This document shows positions 17,391 to 26,263 of a stretch of 64,000 nucleotides of DNA, piece after piece. The stretch covers positions 62,001 to 126,000 of the forward strand of contig CAVSRM010000005.1 of assembly GCA_963730365.1 (NCBI GenBank), given 5' to 3'. The DNA is from Fodinibacter sp963730365. GTDB taxonomy: Bacteria > Actinomycetota > Actinomycetes > Actinomycetales > Dermatophilaceae. Each line of letters begins with the position of its first letter. The first letter of the stretch is position 1. The notes beneath the pieces were generated by a model. The model searched no databases. It saw only the letters and a list, made by a program, of their open reading frames with translations, and was not told the DNA's origin. A program made the position numbers and the translations under genes.

Positions 17391-17597
17391 ATGGCACGTT
17401 ACGAGATCACCGTCGACAGCGAGGTCGGTCCCCTCACGGCTGCCGCCCTTGACGGGCTCGAGCTGAGGAAGGTGGATCACGGGCGCACCTGCATCGTGGG
17501 CGACGTCGTGGACCAGGCGGCCTTCCACGGGCTGCTGAACCTGCTCCAGGACCTTCGGCTCGACATCACGGAGGTCCAACGCGTCGAGGGGGCCTGA
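17391..17597 (+). CDS. 68-aa protein of unknown function
   Basis: The sequence alternates strand and helix (MARYEITVDSEVGPL, RTCIVGDVVDQAAFHGLLNLLQDLRLDITEVQRV), which suggests a small ACT-like or ferredoxin-like fold. It starts 8 bases after the GH63 stop, so it is probably on the same transcript. I recognise the pattern as a recurring small actinobacterial protein but know no function for it. Start ATG 17391 is the only one that fits the spacing. Confidence 0.7.
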   Translation: MARYEITVDSEVGPLTAAALDGLELRKVDHGRTCIVGDVVDQAAFHGLLNLLQDLRLDITEVQRVEGA

Positions 17598-17664
17598 CGG
17601 GGGCACGGCGCCCGCTCCCCGGAGGCCCCGGCTCCCACGGGCTGTGCGTGCGACGATTGCGGAC

Positions 17665-20283
17665 ATGGCGCTCCGCTCCACGACCAACGCGCTGCTCCGG
17701 CAGCTACCTCGGGGTGTTGTGCCTCGCCCGACCCTCGAGCGACGCCTGGACGCACTGAGACCGGGCGGCCTCGCCCTGATCGTGGCCTCGGCGGGGTCAG
17801 GCAAGTCCGTGCTCGTGGGTCACTGGTGCGCCACCAGACCGCAGCAGAGGGTGGCGGCGCTGGCCCTGAGCCATCGACACGGGGACGCCGTCGTCCTCGC
17901 CAAGGACCTCGTGACGGCGATCCGAGAGGCCGCCCCAGAGATCGACCCCGGTCTCAGCGACCTGGTCGTCCGGGGCGGGTCGGCGTTGGGGGACCTGCTG
18001 GTCGATGGCCTCCGCGATGCGCTCGGGGCGATCCCGCACGACGTCGTCCTCGTCCTTGAGGACGTGCACGCCCTTACCGGCCCCGAGCTCCTGAGCGACC
18101 TGGGCCGGTTGTTGTGCAGCCTGCCCGACCACGTCCGCGCCGTTGTCACCACCCGCCGGGATCCCCCGTGGCCCGTGCGTCAACTGCGGCTGCGGGGGAC
18201 GCTCGTCGAGGTCCGGGGCGCCGATCTGGCCTTCACCGCGGGCGAGGCCCGTGCCTTGATCGAGACCGTGTCACAGAGGGACATCGCAGACGGCGACGTG
18301 GCGGCCCTCCTCGTGCGCACCGATGGCTGGGCGGTCGGACTTCAGCTGGCCGCAATCTCCTTGCGACAGGTCAGTGACGTCCACGCGTTCGTGGAGTCCT
18401 TCGCCGGGAGCGACCGCCTCGTGGCGGAGTACCTGCTCGAGGAGGTTGTCGAGCAGCAGCGCCCCGACCTGCGTGGGTTCCTGCTCCAGACCTCCGTCTT
18501 GGACTGGCTGTCGGTCGACCTGTGCGAAGCGGTGACCGGCGTGACCAACGCCCGGGCGATTCTCAGCGAGCTCTACGCACGCTCGATGTTCCTCATCCCA
18601 CTCGACCGTTCAGGTGAGCGCTATCGGTACCACCACCTGTTCGCGGACCTGTTGCGCTATGAGCTGCGGGTGGAGGACCCGGCGGCCGCCGCCCGCCTCC
18701 ACCGCGCGGCTGCACGATGGCTCGCGGACCACGGGCACCACGAGGAGGCCATCGGCCACCTCCTGTCCGCGGGCGACCGACTCGAGGCGTTCCGGCTGAT
18801 CTCGGATGTGGGCCACCGCCTCTACGAGCGGGGCGAGTCGGCCACGCTGGTGAGCTGGTTGTCAACGATCGAGGCCGCCGAACCCGACGGGCCAGTGGCG
18901 GTCCAGGTGAACCTGCTCGCTGCCCAGCTCGCCCTGGACCGGGTCGGGGGTGCCGCGGAGACCTACCGACGACTGGTTCGCCGACCCGAGATCACCCTCG
19001 GTGAGCGCACCGCGGGCAACGCCATGTACTCGATGCTGGTGTACCGCGACCTGGACCCGGAGACGGTCCTGGCGATCGCCGACGAGGTTCGAGCCGCGAT
19101 TCCCCTCCTGGGGCCCGGCGACGTCGTCGACTTCATGGGCATCGGCGGCCGCGACTCCGCCCAGACGATTGCCGAGTACGCGGCCGCCGGGGCTCACTTC
19201 CTGAGGGGGGACACCGCACGCGCTGGTGCGACCCTCGAACACGTTCTCACCCTGCCAGGGGTGAGGTACCCGGTCTTCAAGGTGTACGTCCTCGGAACGC
19301 TCGCACTGGTCAGGGCCTGGACGGGGCACAGCACCGACGCACTGCGTCTCGCGGACGCCTCGCTCGCGACCGCGAAGGACTTCGGCATCAGCCGGCATCC
19401 AGCGACCACCCATGCCCACCTCGCTGCGGGGATGGCGCACCTGGACCGCGGTGAGGTCGGCGCTGCCACCAGCAGCCTGACGGAGTCCCGCCTCATGGTC
19501 GGACGGCGACCGGCCAGCGTCACGTACCTCGATCACCAGCAGATCCTCGAGGTGAAGTTGGCGGCAGTGACGAAGGGACCGGCTGCGGCACTGGAGCTTC
19601 TCGGCTCGCCCGAGGCCGCGGTCTCCCAGGCGGCGCTGCTGGTCTGCGCCCGGCGCTCACTCCACGCGCGGCTTCTGCTCGCTCTCGGTCGTCGAGCAGG
19701 GGCGGAGGCGCTTCTGGAGAGTGACGAGGAGGACTCACCGCTGGTTCCCGCAGCCATCGACCTCGCGCTCGCTGCTGGTGAACTCCGCAAGGCGAGCGGG
19801 CTGCTGGACCGCTGGCAACCTTCGGCGGATGACCGACGGGGCACGGTCGAGCGGCTCCTCCGCCGCTTCGCCGTGAGCGCCGCGGAGAACCACTCGAGTG
19901 CGGCGGAGGCAGCGCTGGCCGAGGCAGCTGCCCGAGCCACCGCGGATCGCTTGTACTGGCCGTTCCTCGAGTTCCCGTCAGCGCTACGGACCCTGCGGCG
20001 ACAAGGACACGGTTCAGGACTCACCAGTGATGCACTGTGGGGGCTGGCGGTATGCCTCGATCCGAGCCTGAACGCTCAGAGCGGCCTGGTCGAGCAGCTC
20101 ACCGATCGCGAGCTCGAAGTACTGAGCCGCCTGCCGAGCCGGAGCAAGAACGAGGAGATCGCCCACGACCTCTTCGTCTCCCACAACACACTCAAGACTC
20201 ACCTGCGGAGCATCTACCGCAAGCTGGACGCCACCGAACGCAACGAGGCGGTCGCTCGCGCCACGGAGCTCGGGCTCATCTGA
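17665..20283 (+). CDS. MalT-like LuxR-family regulator with STAND ATPase
   Basis: 872 aa. It begins RQLPRGVVPRPTLERRLDAL, the usual MalT N-terminus, followed by P-loop IVASAGSGKSVLVGHW and Walker B-like VVLVLEDVHAL. YRYHHLFADLLRYEL is the signature after the winged helix, then come TPR-like repeats (about 350-790) and a C-terminal LuxR HTH LTDRELEVLSRLPSRSKNEEIAHDLFVSHNTLKTHLRSIYRKL. Such STAND regulators are switched by a small ligand and ATP. It sits 67 bases after the 68-aa gene, so it may control the operon behind which it lies. ATG 17665 is preferred over GTG 17644 because it starts the conserved region. Confidence 0.88.
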   Translation: MALRSTTNALLRQLPRGVVPRPTLERRLDALRPGGLALIVASAGSGKSVLVGHWCATRPQQRVAALALSHRHGDAVVLAKDLVTAIREAAPEIDPGLSDLVVRGGSALGDLLVDGLRDALGAIPHDVVLVLEDVHALTGPELLSDLGRLLCSLPDHVRAVVTTRRDPPWPVRQLRLRGTLVEVRGADLAFTAGEARALIETVSQRDIADGDVAALLVRTDGWAVGLQLAAISLRQVSDVHAFVESFAGSDRLVAEYLLEEVVEQQRPDLRGFLLQTSVLDWLSVDLCEAVTGVTNARAILSELYARSMFLIPLDRSGERYRYHHLFADLLRYELRVEDPAAAARLHRAAARWLADHGHHEEAIGHLLSAGDRLEAFRLISDVGHRLYERGESATLVSWLSTIEAAEPDGPVAVQVNLLAAQLALDRVGGAAETYRRLVRRPEITLGERTAGNAMYSMLVYRDLDPETVLAIADEVRAAIPLLGPGDVVDFMGIGGRDSAQTIAEYAAAGAHFLRGDTARAGATLEHVLTLPGVRYPVFKVYVLGTLALVRAWTGHSTDALRLADASLATAKDFGISRHPATTHAHLAAGMAHLDRGEVGAATSSLTESRLMVGRRPASVTYLDHQQILEVKLAAVTKGPAAALELLGSPEAAVSQAALLVCARRSLHARLLLALGRRAGAEALLESDEEDSPLVPAAIDLALAAGELRKASGLLDRWQPSADDRRGTVERLLRRFAVSAAENHSSAAEAALAEAAARATADRLYWPFLEFPSALRTLRRQGHGSGLTSDALWGLAVCLDPSLNAQSGLVEQLTDRELEVLSRLPSRSKNEEIAHDLFVSHNTLKTHLRSIYRKLDATERNEAVARATELGLI

Positions 20284-20292
20284 CAGGTCCCG

Positions 20293-20323
20293 GCCGGCAC
20301 GCGCACCTCTTGCGCGTGCCGGC
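20293..20323 (+). terminator. Terminator hairpin after the LuxR gene
   Basis: A perfect 13-bp stem (GCCGGCACGCGCA at 20293-20305, complement at 20311-20323) with loop CCTCT lies 10 bases after the LuxR stop. It has no T tract. It separates the LuxR gene from the convergent SHOCT gene. Confidence 0.7.
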
Positions 20324-20370
20324 GCCAGGCTGGGGTCCCTGCCGGCTCTGCCACCGGGTCGCGGTGTGGG

Positions 20371-20769
20371 TCAGGCGAGGGCCTTGGCCTTCATGGTGTC
20401 GAACTCCTGCTGGGTGATCGTGCCGGAGTCGAGCAGCGACTTGGCGCTGGCGATCTGCTCGGCCGGGCTCGCCGAGGCGGCCGCGACCGACTTGATGTAC
20501 TTCTCCTGCTGGGCCTGCGCGTCGGCGACGGCGGCCATCTGGCGATCACGCATGCTCCCGCTACGGGCGATGAGGTAGATCAGGGCACCGAACCACGGCA
20601 CGAAGATCAGCAGGATCGCCCAGCCGGCCTTGCCCCAGCCGCTGAGGGTGGAGTCGCCGAAGAGGTCGAAGAGGCAGCGGAACCAGATCATGATCGCGGA
20701 GATCCAGATGAAGATCCAGAAGCTCCAGACCAGGACGTCCCAGAAGCTGTTGATGTTGTCGATACCCAT
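20371..20769 (-). CDS. SHOCT domain membrane protein (PLDc_N-like)
   Basis: 132 aa. Two N-terminal TM helices (about residues 10-32 and 45-67, with FVPWFGALIYLIARSGSMRDRQ, the PLDc_N pattern) are followed by a helical linker and a C-terminal SHOCT motif ASAKSLLDSGTITQQEFDTMKAKALA. SHOCT domains are short oligomerisation modules. These proteins are membrane-bound; their function is unknown. The palindrome TCACCCA-GGC-TGGGTGA lies 200 bases upstream of its start, the same site found before the CoADR and SMP-30 genes. Confidence 0.82.
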   Translation of the reverse strand: MGIDNINSFWDVLVWSFWIFIWISAIMIWFRCLFDLFGDSTLSGWGKAGWAILLIFVPWFGALIYLIARSGSMRDRQMAAVADAQAQQEKYIKSVAAASASPAEQIASAKSLLDSGTITQQEFDTMKAKALA

Positions 20770-21148
20770 CGTTGATGTCGCCTTTCGGTGGTGTCTGTCA
20801 GTGGTGCCAGGTCGGGGGCGAGCGTGAGCGGTTCACCCATCACGGGTCACTCGTCGCAGTTCACGCAGTGATGGCCACCACTGCGGCGTCGAACGGTCGA
20901 GTCACCGTGTCCCGGGAGGTGGCCGCTCGCCTCGCTACCTCGACGCTACCGGCACCCATCACGTTGTCCGTCACCCAGGCTGGGTGAGATCCGACAGCCG
21001 CCTCGACCGCTGCGTCCGTGTCGACCAAGACGCGTCCACCACCCCGATGGCGCTCACGTGCCACCCAAGGGGCACTTCGTAGCCACATGGGGCAACCGGC
21101 GGGGGGACCAGAACGGCGGGAACCCGCTGCTCACAGAGGGTTCCATGA
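20770..21148. other. Non-coding region upstream of the SHOCT gene
   Basis: No credible gene. It contains the palindrome at 20971-20987 and an 11-bp direct repeat CACCCATCACG (20834-20844 and 20953-20963). It ends at the left boundary of the genomic island. Confidence 0.5.
20971..20987. promoter_or_regulatory. Second copy of palindrome TCACCCA-GGC-TGGGTGA
   Basis: The arms are identical to those at 12868-12884, with a different 3-bp centre. It lies 200 bases upstream of the SHOCT gene start. Two perfect 14-base matches 8 kb apart, both in intergenic DNA, support a shared binding site. Confidence 0.6.
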
Positions 21149-21192
21149 GTGCCCCCGGCAGGATTCGAACCTGCGACACCTTCTGTAGGAGA
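21149..21192 (-). repeat. Left attachment site: 3'-half copy of tRNA-Arg
   Basis: Bases 21149-21192 match 32168-32211 with a single mismatch (21185 versus 32204). The copy covers the tRNA-Arg 3' end, T-arm, variable loop, 3' side of the anticodon stem, and into the loop and the 5' strand. The 5' half of the tRNA is absent here. This is the pattern left when an element integrates into a tRNA gene and rebuilds it at the other end. Confidence 0.88.
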
Positions 21193-21603
21193 TATCGTGC
21201 AGGAAGGGGTCAGGACACGCTTTGACCTGCGACGATGTGCGTTCGGCTGTTCTCAGAATGGCCGCGCGTGCCACATACGTGCCACAGCATTTCACCGGCG
21301 CCCATGGTGCTCATGCTGGGCGGGCCTCAAACTGCTCGGTGCTCTAGTTGCTGCTTCCATGACCCACCGCCCCTCGGATGGAGTGGGTGTCGCAGACAAG
21401 CCTGATCACGCGGATCGAACCAGTTCGGAAGGCGGCACGCGACCCGTCCCTCGCATCCACACGCTCTTTGGCTACTCGGGGCTGAACGCGCCCAACGAGA
21501 ATGGGTCTCAGCGCTGCATACCGCCCAGATTGACGCGACCAGTGCTTCGAGGTACCCCCCAGGCACTCAGCGGCTTGCCGTGAAGGCCACCGTCCGGTTA
21601 GGC
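21193..21603. other. Non-coding region inside the left island end
   Basis: No supported gene. CGTGCCAC occurs twice in direct orientation (21267-21274 and 21278-21285), 11 bases apart, near the att site; it could be an arm-type recombinase site, but this is a guess. Confidence 0.4.
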
Positions 21604-21621
21604 TGAATGAACATTCATTCA
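21604..21621. promoter_or_regulatory. TetR-type operator before the SDR-TetR operon
   Basis: TGAATGAA-CA-TTCATTCA has perfect 8-bp arms and ends 12 bases before the SDR start codon, followed by the ribosome site GAGGAG. It is markedly AT-rich against its surroundings. The second gene of the operon encodes a TetR regulator, the likely ligand. Confidence 0.75.
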
Positions 21622-21633
21622 GAGGAGTGCCGC

Positions 21634-22569
21634 ATGAGTTGGACCGTCACCGACATCCCCGACCAGCGCGGCCGCACGGCCGTCATCACCGGAGCCAACG
21701 GCGGGCTCGGGTTGATCACCGCCCGCGAGCTCGCGGCCAAGGGCGCACATGTCGTCCTGGCGGCCCGCAACCCGATGAAGACGGCGGATGCCGTCGAGAT
21801 GATCCATGCGGCCTCACCCGATGCCTCGCTCGAGGTGGTCCCGCTCGACCTCTCCTCGCAGGCCTCCGTCAAGGAGGCGGCGACTCAGATCCTGGCCTCC
21901 CACGAGGAAATCGATCTGCTGATCAACAACGCCGGCGTGATGGGGATACCCGAGGCGAAGACCGTCGATGGCTACGAGATGCAGTTCGGCGTCGATCACC
22001 TGGGGCACTGGACCCTCACCGCGCTGCTGCTCCCGTCCTTGTTGCGTACGCCAGGCTCTCGCGTCATCACGGTAACCAGCACGGCGCACCACATGGGTCG
22101 AGCAGTGAGTACGACGAACCCGCACCTCGAGGGCCGTTACGGACCGTGGCGCGCCTATGGTCAGGCGAAACTGGCGAACTTCCATTTCGGCCTCGGCCTG
22201 CAGCGCGAGCTCGTGAAGGCCGGGGCGGGTACGACGAGCCTGATCGCCCACCCCGGCCTGTCCGACACCGACCTGCAGGCCGTCAGCGTCGAGGAGTCCG
22301 GCGGCGGCTTCTCGCAGCGCTTCTTCCACACCCTTGCCCAGCGCACCGGGATGTCGGCCGATGATGGCGCGCTGCCCCAGCTGCGTGCCGCGACGGACCC
22401 GTCCGCCAAGGGTGGCGAGTTCTACGGGCCACTCTTCGTCAACAACGGCCGACCCGTGCGCAAGCCGATCTTCCGGCGGCTCGGGATCAGCAGCGCCGTG
22501 GCCAATCTCTGGGAGGTGTCCGAGCGCGAAACCGGGGTCACACTCGACCTCGGCAGCGCTAAGGCGTGA
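21634..22569 (+). CDS. Short-chain dehydrogenase/reductase, retinol-dehydrogenase-like
   Basis: 311 aa. The NAD(P) motif is AVITGANGGLGLITARELA, then AARNPMKTADAV. NNAGVMG and the active-site Ser in TVTSTAHHMG precede YGQAKLAN, the YxxxK pair. Length and the AHPGLSDTDL segment match retinol-dehydrogenase/WW-oxidoreductase-like SDRs, which are probable NADP-dependent oxidoreductases of unknown substrate. ATG 21634 has GAGGAG upstream; an in-frame ATG at 21607 lies inside the operator and is unlikely. The stop overlaps the TetR GTG by 4 bases. Confidence 0.9.
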   Translation: MSWTVTDIPDQRGRTAVITGANGGLGLITARELAAKGAHVVLAARNPMKTADAVEMIHAASPDASLEVVPLDLSSQASVKEAATQILASHEEIDLLINNAGVMGIPEAKTVDGYEMQFGVDHLGHWTLTALLLPSLLRTPGSRVITVTSTAHHMGRAVSTTNPHLEGRYGPWRAYGQAKLANFHFGLGLQRELVKAGAGTTSLIAHPGLSDTDLQAVSVEESGGGFSQRFFHTLAQRTGMSADDGALPQLRAATDPSAKGGEFYGPLFVNNGRPVRKPIFRRLGISSAVANLWEVSERETGVTLDLGSAKA

Positions 22570-23132
22570 CCGCTAAGCCGACCGACCGAGCGGCTGCTGT
22601 CCGCAAGGCGATGCGCAGCCTGGTGGCCGAGCGCGGCTTCCACGGTGCCTCGATGAGCGCGGTCGCCCGCGAGGCCGGCGTGGCCACCGGGACTGCGTAC
22701 ACCCACTACGCCTCCAAGGATGAGCTGGTGCTGGCGGCGTACTGCGAGACGAAGGAGGAGCTCGGCAGGCAAGCGACCTCAGGCATCCACCCTGACAGCC
22801 CGTCCGAGCAGAGGTTCCGCGTGCTGTGGCTGGCGTACTACGACTACCTGCGGCGCAACCCTGACGACGCGCGCTTCCTGTTGCAGGTGGACAGCTCCCC
22901 GTATCGCAGCCGTGCTCATGAGGCCGCCCTTGCCGACGAGAACGACGCGCTGGTTGCGCAGGTGACGATGCCGGATCTGGCGACGCTGCTGCTCCCGCTC
23001 CCCTTCGACGTCCTGTACGACCTCGCTCTCGGCCCCGCCGTCCGCCTGGCCGCCACCGGCCAAGACCTGGTCCCGGGTCAGCTCGAGGAGGTTGCCGCCG
23101 CGTGCTGGCGCGCGATAACCCGCCCGTCCTGA
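22566..23132 (+). CDS. TetR family regulator of the SDR operon
   Basis: 188 aa from GTG 22566, overlapping the SDR stop as GTGA. The HTH is at residues 9-55: VRKAMRSLVAERGFHGASMSAVAREAGVATGTAYTHYASKDELVLAAY. The C-terminal domain has SPSEQRFRVLWLAYYDYLRRNPDDARFLLQVDSSPYR, seen in TetR_C regulators of oxidoreductase genes. Cotranscription with the SDR and the palindrome in front of the operon imply autoregulation, relieved by an SDR substrate or a toxic electrophile (inference). Confidence 0.87.
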   Translation: MTAKPTDRAAAVRKAMRSLVAERGFHGASMSAVAREAGVATGTAYTHYASKDELVLAAYCETKEELGRQATSGIHPDSPSEQRFRVLWLAYYDYLRRNPDDARFLLQVDSSPYRSRAHEAALADENDALVAQVTMPDLATLLLPLPFDVLYDLALGPAVRLAATGQDLVPGQLEEVAAACWRAITRPS

Positions 23133-23434
23133 GCGGGCGCTCCAGCGTCATAGCGCCGGCTGCGGACGCACGGTGACGAAGCGAGGACGGTGCTGGCTGC
23201 ACCGGCGGAATGACCGTCAAGGAAGGGCCGCGTCGGACATACGGCATCGGAATCGATCGTCGCCAACGGTTCATGCAGCCCGACCCGATCATCTCCGCGT
23301 GCGCGGTGAGCAGACAACAGACCCAGCCTCTGGGCTGGAGGGGACCAGCTCTATCGACAACGAGGCGCCTTCAGGGTTGGCTTGGTGACCATCCGGTCGC
23401 TGTCCTGCGCACCGGATCCCTCCCAGGAGTCATC
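23133..23434. other. Non-coding spacer
   Basis: No supported gene between the TetR and NTF2-like genes. CCAGGAGT, the ribosome site of the GTG at 23435, lies at its end. Confidence 0.4.
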
Positions 23435-23797
23435 GTGACCTACCCCGAGTCCCTCGACCACATGCTGGCTGCGTGGAATGAGCCTGATCCAGCGTTGGTG
23501 CGCCACCATCTGGAGAGGGCTGCGGCACCAGGAGTCGAGTTCGTCGATCCCAGCGTGGCGACCCACGGCATCGACGAGTTCGAGGCGAACGTCCACAGGG
23601 TGCAAGGGAGACTTCCCGGGGCGACCTACTCGCGCACGAGCGGGGTGGACAGTCACCATCAACTCCACCGCTACTCATGGCAGATCAGCCGCGGCGGCCT
23701 TGTGCTCCTCTCCGGCTTCGACGTCACCGAGCTCGACGAGCACGGCCAAGTCGCGCGGGTTCTGGGGTTCTTCGGCCCGCTGCCCGACGCCGACTGA
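23435..23797 (+). CDS. SnoaL/NTF2-like small protein
   Basis: 120 aa from GTG 23435 (CAGGAGT upstream); the frame is open to 23210, but the upstream part has no family character. MLAAWNEPDPALVRHHLERAAAPGVEFVDPSVATHGIDEFEANVHRVQGRLPGATYSRTSGVDSHH and the C-terminal GFDVTELDEHGQVARVLGFFG follow the cone-shaped NTF2/SnoaL pattern. These proteins are isomerases, cyclases or ligand carriers; nothing here decides which. Its neighbours are two oxidoreductases, so a small-molecule role is plausible. Confidence 0.78.
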   Translation: MTYPESLDHMLAAWNEPDPALVRHHLERAAAPGVEFVDPSVATHGIDEFEANVHRVQGRLPGATYSRTSGVDSHHQLHRYSWQISRGGLVLLSGFDVTELDEHGQVARVLGFFGPLPDAD

Positions 23798-24163
23798 TCC
23801 CGATCGCCGGCCGCGCTTCCAGGGCCCGGGCGCCGTCGGACCCTGGCCGACGAACCCCAACCTCACATCATCCCAAGCCCTCCCGCGGCGAGCGAATGAC
23901 CCTGCCCACGTACAGCGCCGTCGTCAGGGACCCCCCACCCACCTGCGAGAGGAGCACCCGTAGACCACTCACCGGGGGGCAACCGCGCCTACGGGAGGCG
24001 ACCATCGTGGCTGTCGGCCGGTCGCCGGGCACGAGCGACGGGCTGAGCAAGGTGACCCCTTCCGCCGGCCAGCCGGCTTCGTGACGGTTTGCGTTGCGTG
24101 CATTGAGGGATCGCGCCCCGAGGTTTGCAGGGAGCGGTCAAACCTGACCGCCGGACGTGCTGC
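23798..24163. other. Non-coding spacer
   Basis: Convergent gap between the NTF2-like gene and the flavin/F420 protein gene. No gene, strong hairpin or repeat was found. Confidence 0.4.
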
Positions 24164-24595
24164 TCAGCCGTCCTTGCTGGCAGCCCACCCGCTGACGTCG
24201 ACGATGCGGAACACCAGCACCCGGTGGAAGGGCTTGTCGGCGTACTGAGGCACCGTGCGCGCCAGCCGGTCTGCGAGCTCGTCGACGAGCTCAGGCGGCG
24301 GGTCGGGCACGTGCGTGAGCCGGGCGCGGACCCACCACAGCCGCGACCAGTCCTCGGTCTCCCACCACTCGACCAGGAGCGAGCCGCGCGGGTCCGCCGC
24401 AAGGTTGTCCTCGCGTTGCAGCCGCGACGAGCTCTTCGGCTTGACCCGGTCGATGGGGACCCCGACGTGTCCGTCGACGCTCATGGCGTACACGACCGGC
24501 TGCACGTCGGGGCCGCGTGCGGGATGGAGCGTGCACAACACACCGTGCACGTGGGCGCCCAAGCGGGTGCGGGCTTCGTCGGTCGGCAGCTTCAT
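24164..24595 (-). CDS. PPOX-class F420-dependent oxidoreductase (TIGR03668-like)
   Basis: 143 aa from ATG 24593-24595, with GGGAGG upstream. The split-barrel pattern is clear: EARTRLGAHVHGVLCTLHP at the start, VYAMSVDGHVGVPIDRVKPKSSSRLQREDNLAADPRGSLLVEWWETEDWSRLWWVRARLTHV in the middle. The KPKS...L.R..N...P.....V...DWS.LWWVR arrangement is the TIGR03668 signature. Members bind F420 or FMN and reduce small molecules; F420 use is likely in an actinomycete. It is a single gene convergent with the NTF2-like gene. Confidence 0.82.
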   Translation of the reverse strand: MKLPTDEARTRLGAHVHGVLCTLHPARGPDVQPVVYAMSVDGHVGVPIDRVKPKSSSRLQREDNLAADPRGSLLVEWWETEDWSRLWWVRARLTHVPDPPPELVDELADRLARTVPQYADKPFHRVLVFRIVDVSGWAASKDG

Positions 24596-24884
24596 CGCGG
24601 TTCCTCCCAAGCCAGGGGCGGACGGGGGTCAGGTCGTTGAGCCGTCATGCTAGGTCGGCCTTCTCATCGCTGGCTCAGCGAGCCGGGCACCTCCTTGGAG
24701 AGAGCGAGGCGTGGTGCCCGGGTTGAGGCCCTCGAGGCCTCCACGGGATGCGCCCCGCTGCCGACTTACCAACGTGCAACGCCGCGTGGCGGACGGACTT
24801 GTGCAGCCCACCGGATCAGCGCACCAGGTGCCACACCGCCCGCGGGAACAGGCCAGCCGTCGCCTGCCTGACCAACCTCCCGGG
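24596..24884. other. Non-coding spacer in the island
   Basis: No supported gene; it lies upstream of the F420 protein gene and beyond the presumed end of the ScyD-like pseudogene. Confidence 0.4.
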
Positions 24885-26112
24885 TCAGTGCCCCTGGCAC
24901 GGCGACGGTTGCCCACGTGGAGGCTCATAGGCCCTGTGCGATCCCTCGGAGGCGGGGCCGTCGACCGCTTGCGCAGTCGTGCGTGGCTTCACCCGACGGG
25001 GTCGACGCCGTCCGTGAGGGTGCGGTTCTGAGGTGCCCCGATACCCGAGGCAGGCAGCGGTCCGCACCCTGCGTCCCTGGGCGCGGACCGCAGTTGCTTC
25101 AGGATCGGGCAAGACAACCGTGACGACGTCGCCGTCGAGTCCGACGACCCACGCTGTCAGCCCTGAGATCCCTAGCGACGTGGGCCGGTCAAGGCCGGTT
25201 GCGATGGTCGTGAACGAGCCGTCGGAGTTGGCTCGAAGCAGTGAGCCGGTGTCGGGCAGGGCAGGAGCGCCGGGTTCCCCTCCAGGCGGGAAGACGCCTT
25301 GGGCCAGGGCGTAGAGGAACGACCCCCGACCCCGTTCGACGTCCACCAGAAGGCGACCAGCGGAAGCGACGACGCCGGTCACCGTGGCAGAAGACGTCGA
25401 CCGCGACGACACGACCGGTCGCGGGGTCGTGAGGCACCGGTCCGGCCTCGGCGAGCAGAATCGTGCTGCCGCGCCAGTCCAAGCCCGTCGGAACGACGTT
25501 GCCAAGGGTGAACAACTCCTCGATGGACCCGTTGGTCCCGACGCGCAGCACCCGGTTGTGGTGCCCGTCCGTGACCAGGAAGCCACCGCGAAAAGGCTGC
25601 AGCGCGTACTGCACGCCGCTGGGTACGAAGTACTCGGTCGACGGTGGGTGCTCCGTCGACCACCGCCCCAGGTCGGCCACGAGCGTGGTGGACGTCGGCC
25701 CGTCCAACCGGTAGAGCCCCACGACGGCGTGGCCGCCGACATCGGATCCGACAAGGGTCACCAGGGCGTAGGCCGTGGAGCCCTGGAACGCGATGTCCAT
25801 GACGCCACCCAAGGGCAGCACCTGAGCGGGCAAGCCCTCGTGGAAGGTCGTCACGTCGTGGGTGTGGCGATCGATGCGGTAGATCGTGCCGTCCTGCGGG
25901 GAGGCGACATAGAGGTCCCCGCCGGGCCCGAGGGCGGTCCCGGTGGCGCCACCGGTCAACGTCGTGACGGCCTCGATTGGGACCGCGGCGTCTGAGGCAG
26001 CCGCCGGGACCGCGACGGCCGCGACCAGTGCCGTGATCATGCTCAGGGCCAGCGCCCCGATGGTGGTTCGGTCCATCAACTTCCGCCGCTGCGGGTTCTG
26101 CTGCTGGGGCAT
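24885..26112 (-). pseudogene. ScyD/ScyE-family secreted beta-propeller protein, frameshifted
   Basis: ATG 26110-26112 (AGGAGATCGAC upstream) starts a signal peptide TTIGALALSMITALVAAVAVPAAAS. The family pattern follows: TTLTGGATGTALGPGGDLYVASPQDGTIYRID, GVMDIAFQGSTAYALVTLVG and FVPSGVQYALQPFRGGFLVTDGHHNRVLRV. Near 25389 the frame shifts (one extra base in the coding strand around the VAVDVF codons) and continues as TVTGVVASAGRLLVDVERGRGSFLYALAQGVFP, ANSDGSFTTIATGLDRPTSLGI. ScyD/ScyE-like proteins are exported propellers of unknown role outside scytonemin clusters. The last 50 residues are Arg/Pro-rich and probably read past the original end. Confidence 0.75.
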
Positions 26113-26263
26113 GTCGATCTCCTGTTTGGCTGTGGGGTGCTCCGACTTCTCCACGGTCCGGCGCAGCCACCCTCACCACATCCGGTGCACCCCCCCAGAT
26201 CCGCTCGTCGACCCCTCAGTTCGGGCCATTCCGATGTCACCCGGCACCTGTCAGAATGCCAAG

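Noticed and set aside
14317..17397. 1026-aa open frame antisense to the GH63 gene
   Set aside because: A GC-rich shadow of the plus-strand gene; Val/Gly/Arg-rich with no motif, while the plus frame carries full GH63 features.
21149..21583. 144-aa open frame beginning MPPAGFEPATPS
   Set aside because: This start is the familiar false translation of a tRNA T-arm region; the frame runs through the att copy and has no ribosome site or protein-like composition.
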